This document shows, piece by piece, positions 28,201-41,810 of a stretch of 62,043 bases of DNA (its first letter is position 1; each line of letters opens with the position of its first letter). The DNA is from Mansonella perstans. Lineage: Eukaryota; Nematoda; Chromadorea; Rhabditida; Onchocercidae. The stretch covers positions 1 through 62,043 of the forward strand of contig JBAMDO010000265.1 in the NCBI GenBank assembly GCA_037074765.1. Reading direction: 5' to 3'. The notes beneath the pieces are model-generated. The model had not been told where the DNA came from. It saw only the letters and a program-made list of their open reading frames with translations, and searched no databases. The position numbers were made by a program, and so were the translations under genes.

Positions 28201-31200
28201 TTTTTCTATTTTCGTAGGTTTTTCAAGTTTTTATTTCACCAAATATAGAATTTATTTCAGAATTTTCGGTTTACTTGAAGAGAGCTCTACGACCGAAAGA
28301 TGATTGTTACTTTATTCCTGCGCAAAAAATTACACGAAGCATGGAATATGCATGTGAAAGATGTGCAGCGAATAATTCCTCTCTTCTTTTTCGCTACGTT
28401 TTAGAAAACGACACATTGTCCCAAATCTTAAAAGAGATAGAGGTAAGGTATAGGTCACTTCTCTTTTTTGTCTAATCTAGCTTTTGTAGTGATGATATTT
28501 TGCTGCGTTGTTATTATTGCATGCTTCTTTTTTCTTTTCATGCTTGTTTATCAGATATGTCACTAACAGTGACTTAGCCGTTATAAGCGCATAGAAGATC
28601 ATGAAATATTTAAATTATTCATTTAGAAAGTTGTTAATTTTTATGATGGGAAAATTTTCAGTCAGTTTACACGGGTTATGCGGTACGTGAAATGGCATTT
28701 GATTTATTTGGAGCAACGCGCACTTCTGAACATTGCAGTATAGTGTTGTCGTTTCAAAACAGTTTGCAACTTTCTGGTTTCCCACCTGAAATTTGCGAGA
28801 GATGGACTGTTCAATGTAATAGTGGTTTTCTGGATGATCTAGTAATAAAACCACAGGTTTTTTGATGTTATTATTATTAGTTCGATTTTCGGAAAAAAAA
28901 TGTGAGATCTAAACGGACTTTTTATTTCCAAAATTTAGTTTATAAAGAATGCTGAATAATACTAATGTAGGACTTGTTTATATTCATTGCTTATATTGAG
29001 CTTTGAAATCAGATCTGTTAAAAATTTTTTTTGTGAAGATCATTCCAAGTTTTTTTATGTTAAAAGACATAGAAAAATTCAATAAATTTCGACGACATTT
29101 GATAAGTAAGTTTCAACTTCTAGATCAATAAAACTTTTTTTTAGCTTTCTTGGCCAATGTATTATTTAATAGAAGACAGGCTTGTTTTCACTCTCAACCT
29201 ATGTCTTCGTTTCTTGTTGCGATTGTTGCAAGCACAAGAGGCGTTATCAGCAGTTCGGATAGATTGTAAGCTTTTAGATATTTTATCTTTTATAACTGTA
29301 CATTTGTGATTTGTGATAAGGTATGTTTCGTTGAATGAATCTAATGTGTTTCTTTGGTATGCAGCAATTTTTGGCTATATTTGGCGACATTGAGCTTTTT
29401 TTTACAAATATTGGCAAAAAGATTGTACAGAATTTTCTGATAAGCAATTACATTTCGAAATAGATAAATTTTTTTTCCTGATATTCCTAATTGTAGAGTT
29501 GTTTTCAGTAACTGTTGCACGGGAACTTAGCATTAATCGACAAAGATTAAACCATCTAATATGCTTCATCTCTCAGCCATTAACCGCGATATCCGAAATT
29601 TTCTTCACTCACGTGTGTTTTTTTTTTCATTATTGTGTTAATAAAGCAGAAATTATGTGCTTTCGACAAAGAGCAATATTTAAAATTGTAAGATAATGGT
29701 GATTTCAGCTGCAAACCATGTTAGCGAAGAAATTCGCATTGGTGGCCGGATCAAAAACTTTGGAAGAAGCACAGCATGTCCTGAAAGATTTAAATATGCA
29801 TCTCACAAATTTAATAACAAGGTAAGAAGATGTGTGAGTTTTAAATCCTTAATAGAAATGATATTTTGTAAAAATGGTATTCTCTATTTTTTAATTATTA
29901 AAAAAATCACTACCAGAGAAATCTTATGATTCATAAATTTAGAAGGAAAATAATTACAGTATTTATTTATGGAAGAAAATAATGGCTTCAGTATAATTTT
30001 ATCTTTTCTTGGTAATTTTTTTTATTTGTAATTTATTAGGCAGATATATAAACTGACTTATTGCAGGAGTGGTTCCCGTGCTTTGATTCACGATGCCATA
30101 ACAAAACTGTGCGACCGAGCAATAGAAGTTGAATTACGTATGCGGATGGATACCGTTAATTTACACGACGTTGAAAAAATGTTAAAAGTTGTAAGAAGAG
30201 AAAAAGATTTATTAGTTGGGCTAGGTCGTTCGATGCATGGTACCATATTCACTTTACTTCAGCCACTACTCACGTAATGGTTATTTGTTCGAAATCATCT
30301 TAATCAAATACGGGTTTTTGTAATTTGCTTTGTATTGTAATCATGTTTCTTAGTCTTTTATATCACTTGAACTAATATTTATTTTAAAAACTTCAAGAGA
30401 CTTGCTAATTTTCAATTTTTGAAACATGCATCCAACGCAGTTCCTCTCATTCCATATGAAAATGAATTATATTTTGTTGATATTTGACTCTTCCAGATCA
30501 ATTAATTATGTTTTATTTGAGACATTTTGAGCAGTTTTGAATAAAAGTTATTTCGTTTTAATAATCCAAAGTGCCTTCATGAAATAGGAATTCAGTTCAT
30601 TTTGTACTGTATGAATTGTGTAATCTGCAGTTGTTTCTGCTAATCATAAGGATATGTTATTTATTTATTTATCGAAATAATAAACATCTTTTATTCCAAT
30701 GACAAATATGTTCACTTTGAGCTTACGTGAAAAGCTCTGAATTCAACTCATTATAGCTTAAACTGAACTTTTAAAAACAGTATTAGTTGTATTCAGATAA
30801 TTATCATGTATCCGATACCTTCTTTTCTCTCATTCCAAATTAACGATTTAACAATTTTGTTAAATGAGTTAACAAAATTAAGTGATTGAACTAACTGGAA
30901 TAGAGTAAATTAACAGAAGCATACATGAATTAATTTAGTATGGATATTCCATGTTATGATTTGTTTTTTTTTATTGATCCCCTTCATCTATTTATTCATT
31001 CATTGAATCATTAAATTACAGTTTGGATATAAGTTTAGCCGAAAGTTATATTAAAATGAAAAACATAAAAAGCAAATGGTTGTACTAACTATTGCAATAT
31101 CTCTTTTCAGATATTTGCAAATTCGAAAATTTAATCCAACAATTCGAAAAGCATTTTTTGTTCTTAGTGGTTTTCATACGCGAATTATTTAATTTTCATT

Positions 31201-31220
31201 TGCGGATACGATTTGCATAA
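25248..31220 (+). CDS. Gamma-tubulin complex component (Spc97/Spc98, GCP/GIP family)
   Basis: GCP proteins assemble gamma-tubulin into the ring that nucleates microtubules at centrosomes. About 16 exons follow ATG 25248 (25248-25274, 25638-25834, then on to 30068-30239 and 31111-31220), about 630 residues. Family marks in order: IGTYVEPFLEAHSQLLALI; DLRTLLHSVRNELLKL; YFDRLFSTGEIDP followed by EFIFQR and FWSKLLIKY (the GE..DPxxEFFI..W pattern); FIPAQKITRSMEYACERC followed by LLFRYVLENDTLSQIL; LSWPMYYLIEDRL followed by CLRFLLRLL (vxWPlxxIxxxxxLxxYxxlFxfLL); and RQRLNHLICFISQ. The start of the third gamma-tubulin-binding block (LMGYGDF-like) is weak. The last exon was chosen by phase: a donor at 30239 joins 31111 to give MHDICKFENLIQQFEKHF then LFLVVFIREL and HLRIRFA, like the usual GCP end (F..RFDxxFxxLL...L..RLDFN). 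Without that splice the frame ends at 30277. Whether it is the GIP-1/GCP3 or GIP-2/GCP2 type I cannot tell. Confidence 0.78.
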
Positions 31221-33148
31221 ATTGCCAAATCGGCATCGTATTGGTAATAAAATACTCTATTTATACATTTATACATTTGAAATATTTATACATTCATTTT
31301 TATTTATTGAATGTTGCAGTTATATATTTAATTTCCCTTTAAGAGAAGGGTTTAATTTCATTTGTACATTAAATAAATTCGATGGAAAAGAAAAGAAGCT
31401 GTTTAATTTTTCATTATCTTTTGCGATTAAAAGTATAGAAGGAGCACCTATGAGTAGTTTAGAGTTCTTGCTTGTATAAGATTATTTAAAAGAAAAATTT
31501 TTAAGTGAAAAGAATCAAGGTAAAGAAAATGTTTCCTTCTATCGGTGACATAAAAAGTAAGGTAAGACTAGTGCGAATGTCTAGGATACGTTATTGATTT
31601 AGTTTTGTTAAAATTGTTAGTATCATCATTGCTAATAATATTTAAGACGTTTTTATTGAATTTTTTTAACGTAAAGTTTTTTGAAATGTTTAAATTTTTT
31701 TCTGGTGACATTCATAACTTGTTTAAATTTTTTTTTTTAGCTGAAAATACCAAAAAAAAAATGCATTTCAGTTGAGATTTTTGATGTATTCAATTTTTAG
31801 AGAACGTTTTTCACATTCACATAAGATGCTGGGTTAAAAGCAAGTGGGAAAGGCTTCGTAAAATAAATTAAAGTGAAATATATACTTCAATTTATTTTCA
31901 TATAAAGGATGTGGTGTCGTAAAGGAAACAATTTTTCAATTTACCAATTCTTGACTTTTTTGCATCGATAAATCTATGCAGTTAAATTGATTTGTTGCTT
32001 TTTCAGATATATGAAATTCGTTTCATTTCTGACACTATTACCATCCGTATACCGTATCACTTTATTCATTTCTTTACTGTTGTGATATCATTTAATCACT
32101 AATTTTTATAACTTAAGCAATTATTAGATGCTAATTTCAGTTATCTTTGATGAGTTAAGCAACAGCTGTTCAATCTAAAATAGTACTTTTCAGTAAATGA
32201 TCCCACAAGAACTATAATACGGTTCGTAAAAACGGCGATAGAGGAGTAAAAAATAGGTAGGGATTGTTTTCTTTTTTTGTTTTTGACCGGTATGGTCGTA
32301 AAGACGAATTATTGCATTGATGAAAACCCAATTGAATTTTCTTATTAAAAAATATTCCTTCTTTTTATGTTATAATGTTACTCCAATTTTAATTAATACA
32401 TCTAAAGTTTTAATTGAAGTTTATTCTCAAATTAACAAAATTTATTATTTTTGAATCCTATTATTCTGGTACAAATAAAAAAGCTAAGGTGGCCCCTGAA
32501 CCAGAAAAGTTTAGATCAGTTCATAATGCTGTCCTCCATGATTTTCAAAGTACCGTCATTACTACAGTTGTCTCTGCTGCAAGATGGAGGAAAAGTAAAA
32601 GCCGGATGTAATTGTAGAGCTTGATTAAATTAGCTTCGGATTAGATCTTTGAGTTCAAAGGTTCTTCCAATATAAATACAAATCGAGAACAATGCAGTGC
32701 CATAGTAACGCACAGACATAGACACACACATGATGACTATGACTTTGCAGGACCTTTTCAAAATACCAGAACCGAAATTTTTATCACTTCAAAGGTCAGT
32801 GATGCGTTCTAGTAATAGTGACAGCTGTAGTAGTGATGGTGCTATTAGTGATAGTGATACCGTTAACATTGACAGTTCATCCTTTTTCGGCGTCTAACAT
32901 AAATTTTCCCAATTGCATTTGTCTATAATTCTTATTAGCTCCACCCTAGCAACTATTAAACTTCCTCATTTTGCAGTTTATTCAAAATAGTACATCAGTT
33001 TAACAACTGTTCGGTTACAACTATCTTTCGGTATTTCGCGCTATAAAATCTTTTATGTACATATTTACTAAGCAAATAACAGGTGCTACTTTATAGATTA
33101 TTAAAACTTAATCCTATCGCTGAATACTGTAAAGTATCGAATAACACC
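31221..33148. other. Spacer between GCP and GILT genes, with weak open frames
   Basis: No gene is secure here. An open stretch, 31320-31479, follows a good TTGCAG acceptor and ends in a stop, but I could not join it in phase to the GCP gene. A short frame at 32414-32611 contains KKAKVAPEPEKFRSVHNAV and a basic end (ARWRKSKSRM) with mixed composition unlike random AT-rich sequence. It could be the last exon of a small protein whose first exon might be MFPSIGDIKSK at about 31530-31562 (followed by GTAAGA), but I found no matching acceptor and do not call it. Confidence 0.35.
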
Positions 33149-36100
33149 ATGGTTACAATTTGGAAAAAATACTTCCCAGTATTCTCTTTATTTGTCGTAT
33201 TAATATGCATACAAATCATTGAGGTCTGTTTCTTATCATTTTATCATTTCCGTATTAAAAGTGCAGTAAGAAGTGTAGTTTGTAAATTATTACTTACACA
33301 GTAAGTTTTAGAAAATAAGTTATCATATTGATAGTATGAGATTTAATACACAATAATGAGATATATCTCACATAATTAATAGTAATTATAGTATTAATGA
33401 TAACTAATAGCAATGGTAATGATGATAACAGTAATAATAATAAGAATAAATAATAATAGTATAATAAGAGAACTGTATAAAAATATTGATAATACAGTGA
33501 TATAATATAACTGCAATAGAATCTAAAACTTTTTAATATATTTTCGTTTCCGCTTAAAAGCGATTACCTGAAATGAAAAACAAATTTTATGATGCAATGT
33601 TATTATTTGTTGAATTGAATGAAATGCTAACAAATTTCACAAGTAAAAAAAATTTTTAAGTTTTAATGAATTAATTTCCTTAGCAAACAGTTATATACAC
33701 TTTAACATTCAATTAATTTTCAAGAAAAAGAAATTTCAAATCCTATCACTAGAATAGCTTTGTCATTTATTTATTTCTATTTTCTTTTTTTTTTTCTTAT
33801 CAAGTTTCGATTTTCAATTTTCACTTTTAACTTTCAATTTATTTTTGTGCTAATTAATTTTCTCAAACAACAAGAATCTGTTCGATGGGTTATTTGAAAA
33901 AACAAATTATTGCTTAAAATAGTCGATCAAATATACGATGCTATGAAATTTTTTATCCAAAACAAATATTGTTTGATATGTGAAGGAAAAAGTTTAAGCA
34001 AAAAATTTTGATTATAATCAAAATTTTCACATTTATTTTATTACTGATTATGATGAAATTGTTCGTTGTTCGCTTGTCTTCAACTTCCCATTAAAAATTA
34101 CGAAATTTCTTTGAATTTTTCCTGAACGGAAACAAAATTCACTCAATTTCTTTTTTTTACGACTATAACGAAACGGAACAGAACAGAACGGAAATGATTT
34201 CCAATAGTTACATGGAATGAAATGGGAAAAAACCATTCTCTTTATCTCAAATATTAAAATTAAAAATGAATATTTCACAATGATTTGCTAAATGCAAAAA
34301 GTAAAACAAATACAGAATGATTTATTTATATGACAAAAAATAAAAATGAAATTTGATCAAATTTTTGAACTGACAAATTTATTTCGTTGACAAATTGATT
34401 TATTCCCTTCCTTTCTTTCTTTTTTAACGAAAATGAAGTCACATTGTCAAAGAATTTCAATTAACATTGCAAAGTAAAAAAGAACAAAAAATGAAATGAA
34501 TTTGAACTTTATTGATTTTTTTTTAAGTTTGGTATAACTGAGGACAATGAAAGTTAAAATGAAACAAAAACGAATAATTCTTTTTTAGACATCTAACAAT
34601 TTGAAATTGATTTTATGCAAATGTAAGAAATAATGAAATTATGGAAAATTATGCTTTATAAAATTATCATTAAGGAAGTATAAAACTGCTAAAAAGCAAG
34701 AAAGTTCAATTGATTGCAATAAAAGCTTTTTTTTTTTTTTTTTTTCAAAGTGTTAATATTATGCCTAGTATTGCTGGATCACGTAATATAGCATATTTTA
34801 AAATTTTTTTGAAATTTTATTTATTGTAAGAGCTATCTATATCCATAAAATTTTAGTGTTTTCCAAAAAATTTCAATTAAAAAAAAATTCTCAATGATAA
34901 AAAAAATCTTATTATCATTTGCTTTTATGGTATTCAATTAATTTGTTTTAATAATTACCTTTTGTTGGCTTTTATGATATTCAGTTAATAACTTTTAACT
35001 TTTATGACTTTTATGATATTCAATTAATTTGTTTTAATAATTACTTTTTGTTGTTAATTAAATGAATTTTACAATCAATCAAAAATTATTATTGTTCAAA
35101 AGTAGTAATTAGTTGTGATTAGAAAATAATGCATCATTTATAATGGAATTAGTTAGGGTCGCGTTTAAATCAAAACTTTTTAAGCATAATTAAAGAGATT
35201 TAAAGCGTAAATTTCTCAAATATAAATTGCAGCAACTTTGAAAAATAATGAAATGTTTAGGTTAAAGGTCAAAAATAATATAGGTCGAAAAGTGATGGAA
35301 TTGATAACATATGATTTCAAGTACCTTTAATGTGGAACGCTCCATATCAATGCCATTTTAATTTATAACTATTGAATACATGTAAAATATAGACGCAATA
35401 AAAAATTTCAATTTTAAAAGACAAAAAAGAATAAACAAGTACTTGTTATCATCAAATATATTATCATTTATCAATAGTTTTTTATCCACCAATCATGATA
35501 AAATTTATTATCAATTTCGTTGGATTGAGATTTTCGCAAAACCAACTTTTTTTTTATCATCAAAATAGCAAGAAATGATTTCGCCTTGTAGTTTTGTTAA
35601 TATAATGGCAATTTTTTTCTTATCATTTATTGAATATCTTTATAGTTGCAAAAAATATTTTCACTTCAGCATCCGATGATAATAGATGAAATGATCAGAT
35701 TAAAGTTGAATTGTTACAAGTAATTGAAAAATGATAAAATTTTTGTAAGCCTCTTGCTTGCATACAAAAAAGCTTAGCCATTTTTTAAGCAATAATTATT
35801 ATAATTTATTATTATTTTGCAGTGTTGTGACATTCCACCTGATCTGTGGTGTGACAGCTATGAATCAGCTAAACGTTGTAACGTGAAACAACAATGTGAT
35901 CAATTTCAACGCATAAAATTACCAATGAAGTTAAGTTTATACTATGAAGCATTATGCCCATACTGTCAACGTTTTATTACAAATCATCTGGGAAATATCT
36001 ACAATCAATTCCGCGGAATTATCGAACTTGAAATGATACCATGGGGAAACTCAAAATTTCTCCGGGTAAGTTAATAATTTCTGATTAATTTTAAACTTTG

Positions 36101-38972
36101 ATTTTTTTCTTTTTTTGGAAAATATTTTCAATTTGATGTTTTTAACCACTTATTAACCAGATTTCCAAAACTTAAACTTTTGCGAAAATAAATAGAAAAA
36201 TTTCATTTTAACATTTGCAAAGATGTAATTTGACCTTTGGTTTTTGCTAGCAGTAGTAACATTTGATTTTCTTCTTTTAAATTTAAGTGTTGAAATAAAT
36301 GAAACAAAAAAAGTTTTTCTCATAAAGTTTTCTTTGAAGTGAAAATATGTTAATTCATTTTCACACTAATTTCAAGCGGTAAAATTGAGATTGTTAATCT
36401 TGGCTAATTAATTACTCAATTCTATTGACAAAATTCCTTCATTTTTTGTCGCTTTGACACTGAGACAGAATCATTTTTTAAATCACATCTGTCATCTATT
36501 GAAATAAGTATTATTTGATTGAATTGAATTGGATTTTTTCCTAGCAAAGTCAAAAAAACTGACATAAGACTTAATTTGTTACAAATATTAAATTAAATTC
36601 GTTTAACATTTAGTAATTATTGTGTAAAAAAGAATGAAACAAAATTTATGTTACATTTGTAAAGTTGATTAAATCCGAATCGATGTGCAATATTTGCACT
36701 AATAAATAAAACAAAGTTGAAAATGATAGATTCTGACAAGAAATAAATTTCGATCGATCATCAAAGCTTTTTTTTATTTCAATAAATAATTCATCTGAAA
36801 AAAAAAAAGTTTCGAGCATTCAATTTTTGCGGTCAATTGAATGAAAACGCAAAAAAATCAGAAAAAAAGACAAAAAAAATATAAACTTCTACTCATTTAT
36901 AATTGATTGACCACTATTTAAATAACGATTTTCAAAATTTCAGTTGGATGTTATAAATTGTTTTCCAAAAATTCTTGAACTGATCAAATGTCTTGCGTAA
37001 TATTAAATTGATTTTTATGTAATGCCACATGTGAGCTTTATCAATTCCATCTATCATCTTTCATAAGTCAGTAGAACACTATCGCTGCATGATAATGACT
37101 TTCGGCATAATACAAAGGCATAACTAGTTTATAATTTGAGTTTTGAAAAGTTGTTTAAAAAATTCCAAAAGAATCAAGTTTTGAAAAGTTGTTTAAAAAA
37201 TTCCAAAAGAATCAAAAATCAGGCGGCTATATAAATAAATCATTTCGTTGTCCTGAAAAATGATTAAAACAAGTTGACTTACAATCTGCTTTATAACTTC
37301 ATTTCTAAATTTAGTCACAAATTTTCAATTTACATCGGCTATAACATAAAGTTTCAAAAAAAAATTTTTTAAATAAATACGCAAAATTTATGATGAAAAA
37401 GTTGGGAACATGAGATTTATGAATATTGAATAAAGAAATCTAATTATTACATTGAAAGAAAGTTAACATTTCAAAAAATTGGAAAATAAAAATGCAAATG
37501 AAAAAATAAATCTGATATTGAAATAGATATCACTAACAACACAATTAAATTTTCATTAAATAACACATACAGTATGAATTATATTAATAATTAATTCATT
37601 CAGTTTAAATAGCGACAAAATTTCATTAAATCTAAAAATGTACTGAATTGAAATAAGCAGCAAATATTATTGTTAAAAATTGAAATATAATATTTACAAT
37701 GGCATTTCATTGCTAAATAATTTTTCAATTAAAACTTTTCAATTTCAATTAAAATACTCATATACTTACTTTTCGCTACTGCCTTTTTCTATAATAATTG
37801 TTAACCTTAATGATAATATGATCATACCATGCTTTGACTTTGTGGAGTGGACGGACGGCATTGATGTTGAGAGAGAGAGATAAGACAATTTATGGGAGTT
37901 AATTAAAGTCTGCTAAATCTGATAATGAAATGCTAGCTGATGAGGTGATTAGTTAAGGATTGCCTTTTGCTTGCTTGTTGAAAATTAAATGTTAAAACAA
38001 ACAAAAAAAAGTTAAGCAAATTTTGATCAACTAAATTGTCTTCAATAAAAACTATGCTATGAAAATTGCACAGCAGAATCCCTTTTAACTGTTGAAAAAA
38101 AAAAAGTTAAATTAAATTTAGTAATTTGAAAAAAAAATTATCCAGAAACTTTTATTTTGTGAAATAGACAAGCAATAATGAAATTAAGGAAATGATTTGT
38201 AAATATTACTCCTATCATTAATTTAAAGATAATTAATAAAAATTTAAAACCTTTCTAATATTTATATTTGCAATGTAAAAAAATGAAATGTATCGGAGTG
38301 ATAAATAAATTACCAATGATTTCACCATTTTTTTTTTTTTTCTTTTCAAAGCTTAATTAATAATGCTTGGAAAATTTTAGAATGGTAGCATACGATGTAA
38401 TCATGGACCAGTTGAATGTAATGCTAATAGATTGCAAAGTTGTGTTCTGGAATATGCAAAAATGAAGCATGCTTTAGCTTTTATCATTTGTTTTGAACGA
38501 TCTCTTACTGATAGCAATATAGAATCAGCATTTCAATACTGTTCCGGCTTTATTCGTAATCATTATCGACAAATTAGGTTCACAATTTTTTTTTTGCTTT
38601 TTCCAAATTTTTTAAAAAAAAGCTTTAAATATTATTTATTTACAGCGAAAAATTTCTTTTGTAAACTTTTTTTCTTTTTTTTTTTTAGATTACATAACTA
38701 GATATTGAACGTATTAATGAAATTAAGTATTTCTAATCTTTCAATTTAAAAATTACAGACGATGTTACGATTCGGAACGTGGCATACAACTGCAACGAAA
38801 AGCATTTCATCGTACAATGTCCGCTGCACCAAATCGTATATCGGAAGTACCATATTTGCTTATTAATGGATATAGCCCAAATCCGGATGCCAATAATCTG
38901 GATATACATGCTTTGCAGTTATTGTTGAAAAAATGGAAGCGTATGTTTCGTGATGATTATTCAATTAAATGA
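33149..38972 (+). CDS. GILT-like thiol reductase (gamma-interferon-inducible lysosomal thiol reductase family)
   Basis: GILT enzymes reduce disulfides in lysosomes or outside the cell, using a CxxC pair. Four exons join in phase: 33149-33223 (25 codons; MVTIWKKYFPVFSLFVVLIC, a clear signal peptide or anchor), 35823-36065, 38381-38577 and 38759-38972. The second exon carries the active site in LSLYYEALCPYCQRFI (CPYC, preceded by a GILT-like YYEALCP) and ELEMIPWGNSKF. The third has CNHGPVECNANRLQSC, which fits the GILT signature CQHGx2ECx2Nx4C with Asn for Gln, then the FIICFE segment. The fourth has SEVPYLLINGYSPNPD (the VPW..VNG region). Introns 1 and 2 are unusually long (about 2.6 and 2.3 kb). 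A GTATGT donor-like site at 38941 could instead splice out of the last exon, so the final ten residues are less certain. Confidence 0.88.
37141..37215. repeat. 38-bp perfect tandem duplication inside a GILT intron
   Basis: Two adjacent identical copies start with TTTTGAAAAGTTGTTTAAAA and end in GAATCAA. They lie within intron 2 of the GILT-like gene. Near identity suggests a recent duplication. Confidence 0.85.
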
Positions 38973-40144
38973 TTTCATTTTAAAAGATATAAATTAAGAA
39001 ATGCTCAAGTTTTACATTGCACATCTGAGCTATCTAATAAACATGATACTTTTGAATCTGCTTCTTAGCATCAAATATGTCCTGAATTTCTTGAATACTG
39101 AATACTTACTGAAATTTAAATCTAATCGAGTGGTCTAATTTTAGACTTGAAAATAGTTTTATGATATTTCAGGCTTATTTTTTTTACATACAAATATTGT
39201 TATACATACTTAATGGGATTTTTCCCTTTCTTAAAATCATAATTTCACACCATAACTTTTACATTTTATTCGAAACAACTGAAAAAAAATTGAAATGAAA
39301 AAATGTCAGATATACATAAATCTGTCAACTGAGAACATTTTATTTATATCTTTTTATTTTCTTTAAAAAATGCTTTGTTTTAATGATAGCTGTGTAAACA
39401 ACATACATTTCAATGATATAACAAATAATTGTGTGAAAATTGTTAAAGCATCACAAAGGCCATAAGAACACATATCATATTGGCCATAATTTTTTGATAA
39501 AAAAACCATATGGCACCGATGAAAAATACAAGGTAATATGAAAAGAAGAAATGCAAAAGTGGAGGAATGTATAGAGTGGGAATTTAAACATTCAAAACAT
39601 ATGGATATGTTACAGAACAACGAAATCAAATAATTTAAACAATTACAATGTCATAAATTTTATCAGGATAAGTTTGAGCGGTTGTTGATATACAAAGTGC
39701 CATTCACTTTTTTTCTTCATTTCTCTTCTTTAAAGCTAATATGTGATTTAATTATCACTGGTCATTATCCTGCATTTTATTCCAACACTATTTCTGCTAT
39801 GTTTTTGAACCTTATGTGAAGTTAAACATATAATATTGTGAATCACACCTTTTACTTTACATATTCTTTAAGGCATGATAAAAAAATAAGTTGGCAATGA
39901 TCAGTAATTTTTCTTAAGTAAAAATGCATCCTTTGTGAAAAAAATAGCGCGAAATGTTTTCCATATGGCATATGTTAAATGAGGTTTGTTCGGAAAATAT
40001 CAAATGAAGAAGGAAAATGGCTGTAAAAGGAATTTTACCTCACATACTGCTACATATTACTATGACAATCAAGAAATTTTATAAAATAAAGCTATAGAAG
40101 CAAAAAATATGTAAAAGAAAAATGTGGCAGAATTGTGATATTAA
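38973..40144. other. Spacer between convergent GILT and DSN1-like genes
   Basis: The two flanking genes converge on this 1.2-kb stretch, so it should hold both 3' UTRs. The open frame 39363-39629 (-) is Cys- and Phe-rich without a domain, and I do not call it. Nothing else is supported. Confidence 0.45.
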
Positions 40145-41810
40145 CTAATAAATTGAGATAGAAGCAGCAAGACGCTCAGAGAATCCATGCTCTGCTGCCC
40201 AGTTTTCAATTTCCAAGAGAACAGCATCACATTCAGCTTTTTGTGCTAAAAGCTCATCTTTATTTCCGTAATTCAAATATTTCTCCTGAATTTTGATTAG
40301 CTCTTGCAATCGTCGCAATTTCTCTTCTGCAGCTTCTATCTCAGCTTTTAGCTTTTGATTTTGTGAAATCTGAAATGACAATGTATACTTTTTTTTTTAA
40401 ATCTCAAATTCTTTATTTTTTTAACATTCGTTTTAATTTTTTTCTAAGAAAGACCTGTGATTCAGCCTTTTTTTGCAAAGAAGGTTTCATTGCAAGAGCA
40501 ACTTCGATAGATGATGGAGAATCTCTGATACCCATGTACTCAATGCGTATCTCTTCTAAACGCTTTGCACTAAGTACAATAGGCTTATCCACTTCTCTAA
40601 AAATAAAATTATTTAGTTCAAAAGTTTTTTACAAGAACTACAATGTCAAGTTTGAAGAATCAAAGACAATTTTCCAAACGGAATTTGAAAGACCTGAATT
40701 GCAGCTGAACATTCGGCAATTTATTGCCGTTATTTTCTTAAACAATCTCTCTCCGATGGGAAATATAGAGCAGTAAATGAAAGATTACCAAAACAATTCA
40801 CCAGTCTTATTACAAATATAACAATTTAGATCTAAGAACTGATGAAAGTTTATGAAATTGCGAACTTCTTTGCAGCATCCGCGCTCCTTTCATAGTTCTG
40901 AAGCATCTCGTCCCATTTTTCGCTTTCACATCTTAATTTCTTCATGTAATTTATCAAATGTTCCTCTTCTTCTTCCATAACAGCTATTTTTTCAGGAATA
41001 AGGGAAGAATTCCTTTCATTTATTTTATTTACGTCGTCTCCAATAATCACATCCTTCTAGAAAATATTCATAATCTCTATCAAATAAAAAGTCCAAGACC
41101 AAAAGCATTAGTGTCTTATAGCATACATAATTTGTCGTTTTAAGTTATGTTCTAACGTTTCATTTTTCAAAAACTGAATTAAATTTCCTAGAATTAAAAA
41201 AAAAAATTTGCACAAAAACGCGACCGATCAAATAAAATAAAACAGAACTTAAATGAAAAATTGTTCATAAAATGATACAAGATTCCCTTTCATTTATTTA
41301 TGAATCACCATTAAAATGCTGAAAACAATTATAATAAATTAACTAGCTTTTACTTCCTTAACAATTGATCACTGTCGTGAATTCAGAAAAAGTTTGTTGA
41401 ACAGTAAATAAGTGAGCTTAACCTTGAGATTTTAGTAAATATTTATTAGTGCCGTAATTCTAACTTTTGAACTTTTCTGAAATTGAACTTACTGTAATTT
41501 CAATGCCATCTATAACTTCCTTTACTGACATACTTGAACGTCGACCACGAACAGAATACTTTTTATCGTTGGCCTGAAAATAACATACATGATAGTTAGT
41601 TAGATAGAATCTTAGATAATTAACAATAATAATTAATGCTAATGATTAATGATAACAACAGTGATAGGAGATAAGTTATTCTAAAGCTAAAGAATATACT
41701 AAAATACTCTTCTCGTATTCAAATAACTGTCTTACCTCACTGCTAACAGCGCTTAATCTTGACGACCGACGACCGCGTGTTGATAATCGTACTGATAACG
41801 AATCACTCAT
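40145..41810 (-). CDS. knl-3: DSN1/KNL-3-like Mis12-complex kinetochore protein
   Basis: The likely role is a subunit of the Mis12 complex that links the inner centromere to the outer kinetochore. Five exons join in phase: 41736-41810, 41493-41573, 40866-41056, 40455-40596 and 40145-40369, giving 237 residues. The N-terminus is basic with two RGRRSS motifs (STRGRRSSRLS and SVRGRRSSMSVKEV). The second resembles the WRRSSM Aurora B target segment of vertebrate DSN1. Next comes LINYMKKLRCESEKWDEML then QNYERSADAAKK, comparable to the DSN1 segment with a Trp-Asp in a helix, then IPEKIAV/VDKPIVLSAKRLEEIR. A strongly charged coiled coil (NQKLKAEIEAAEEKLRRLQE) leads to a C-terminal ENWAAEHGFSERLAA. 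The third donor (AA|GTTCGC) is weak but phase-correct. Identification rests on order of features rather than strong identity; another coiled-coil kinetochore or cytoskeletal protein is the alternative. Confidence 0.62.

Noticed and set aside
31320..31479. Open stretch after a good TTGCAG acceptor downstream of the GCP gene
   Set aside because: The needed phase (2) is not offered by any GCP donor I found, and the GCP protein already has a family-like end at 31220.
32414..32611. Possible last exon of a small basic protein
   Set aside because: Composition is suggestive, but no acceptor or matching upstream exon could be shown and no family is recognised.
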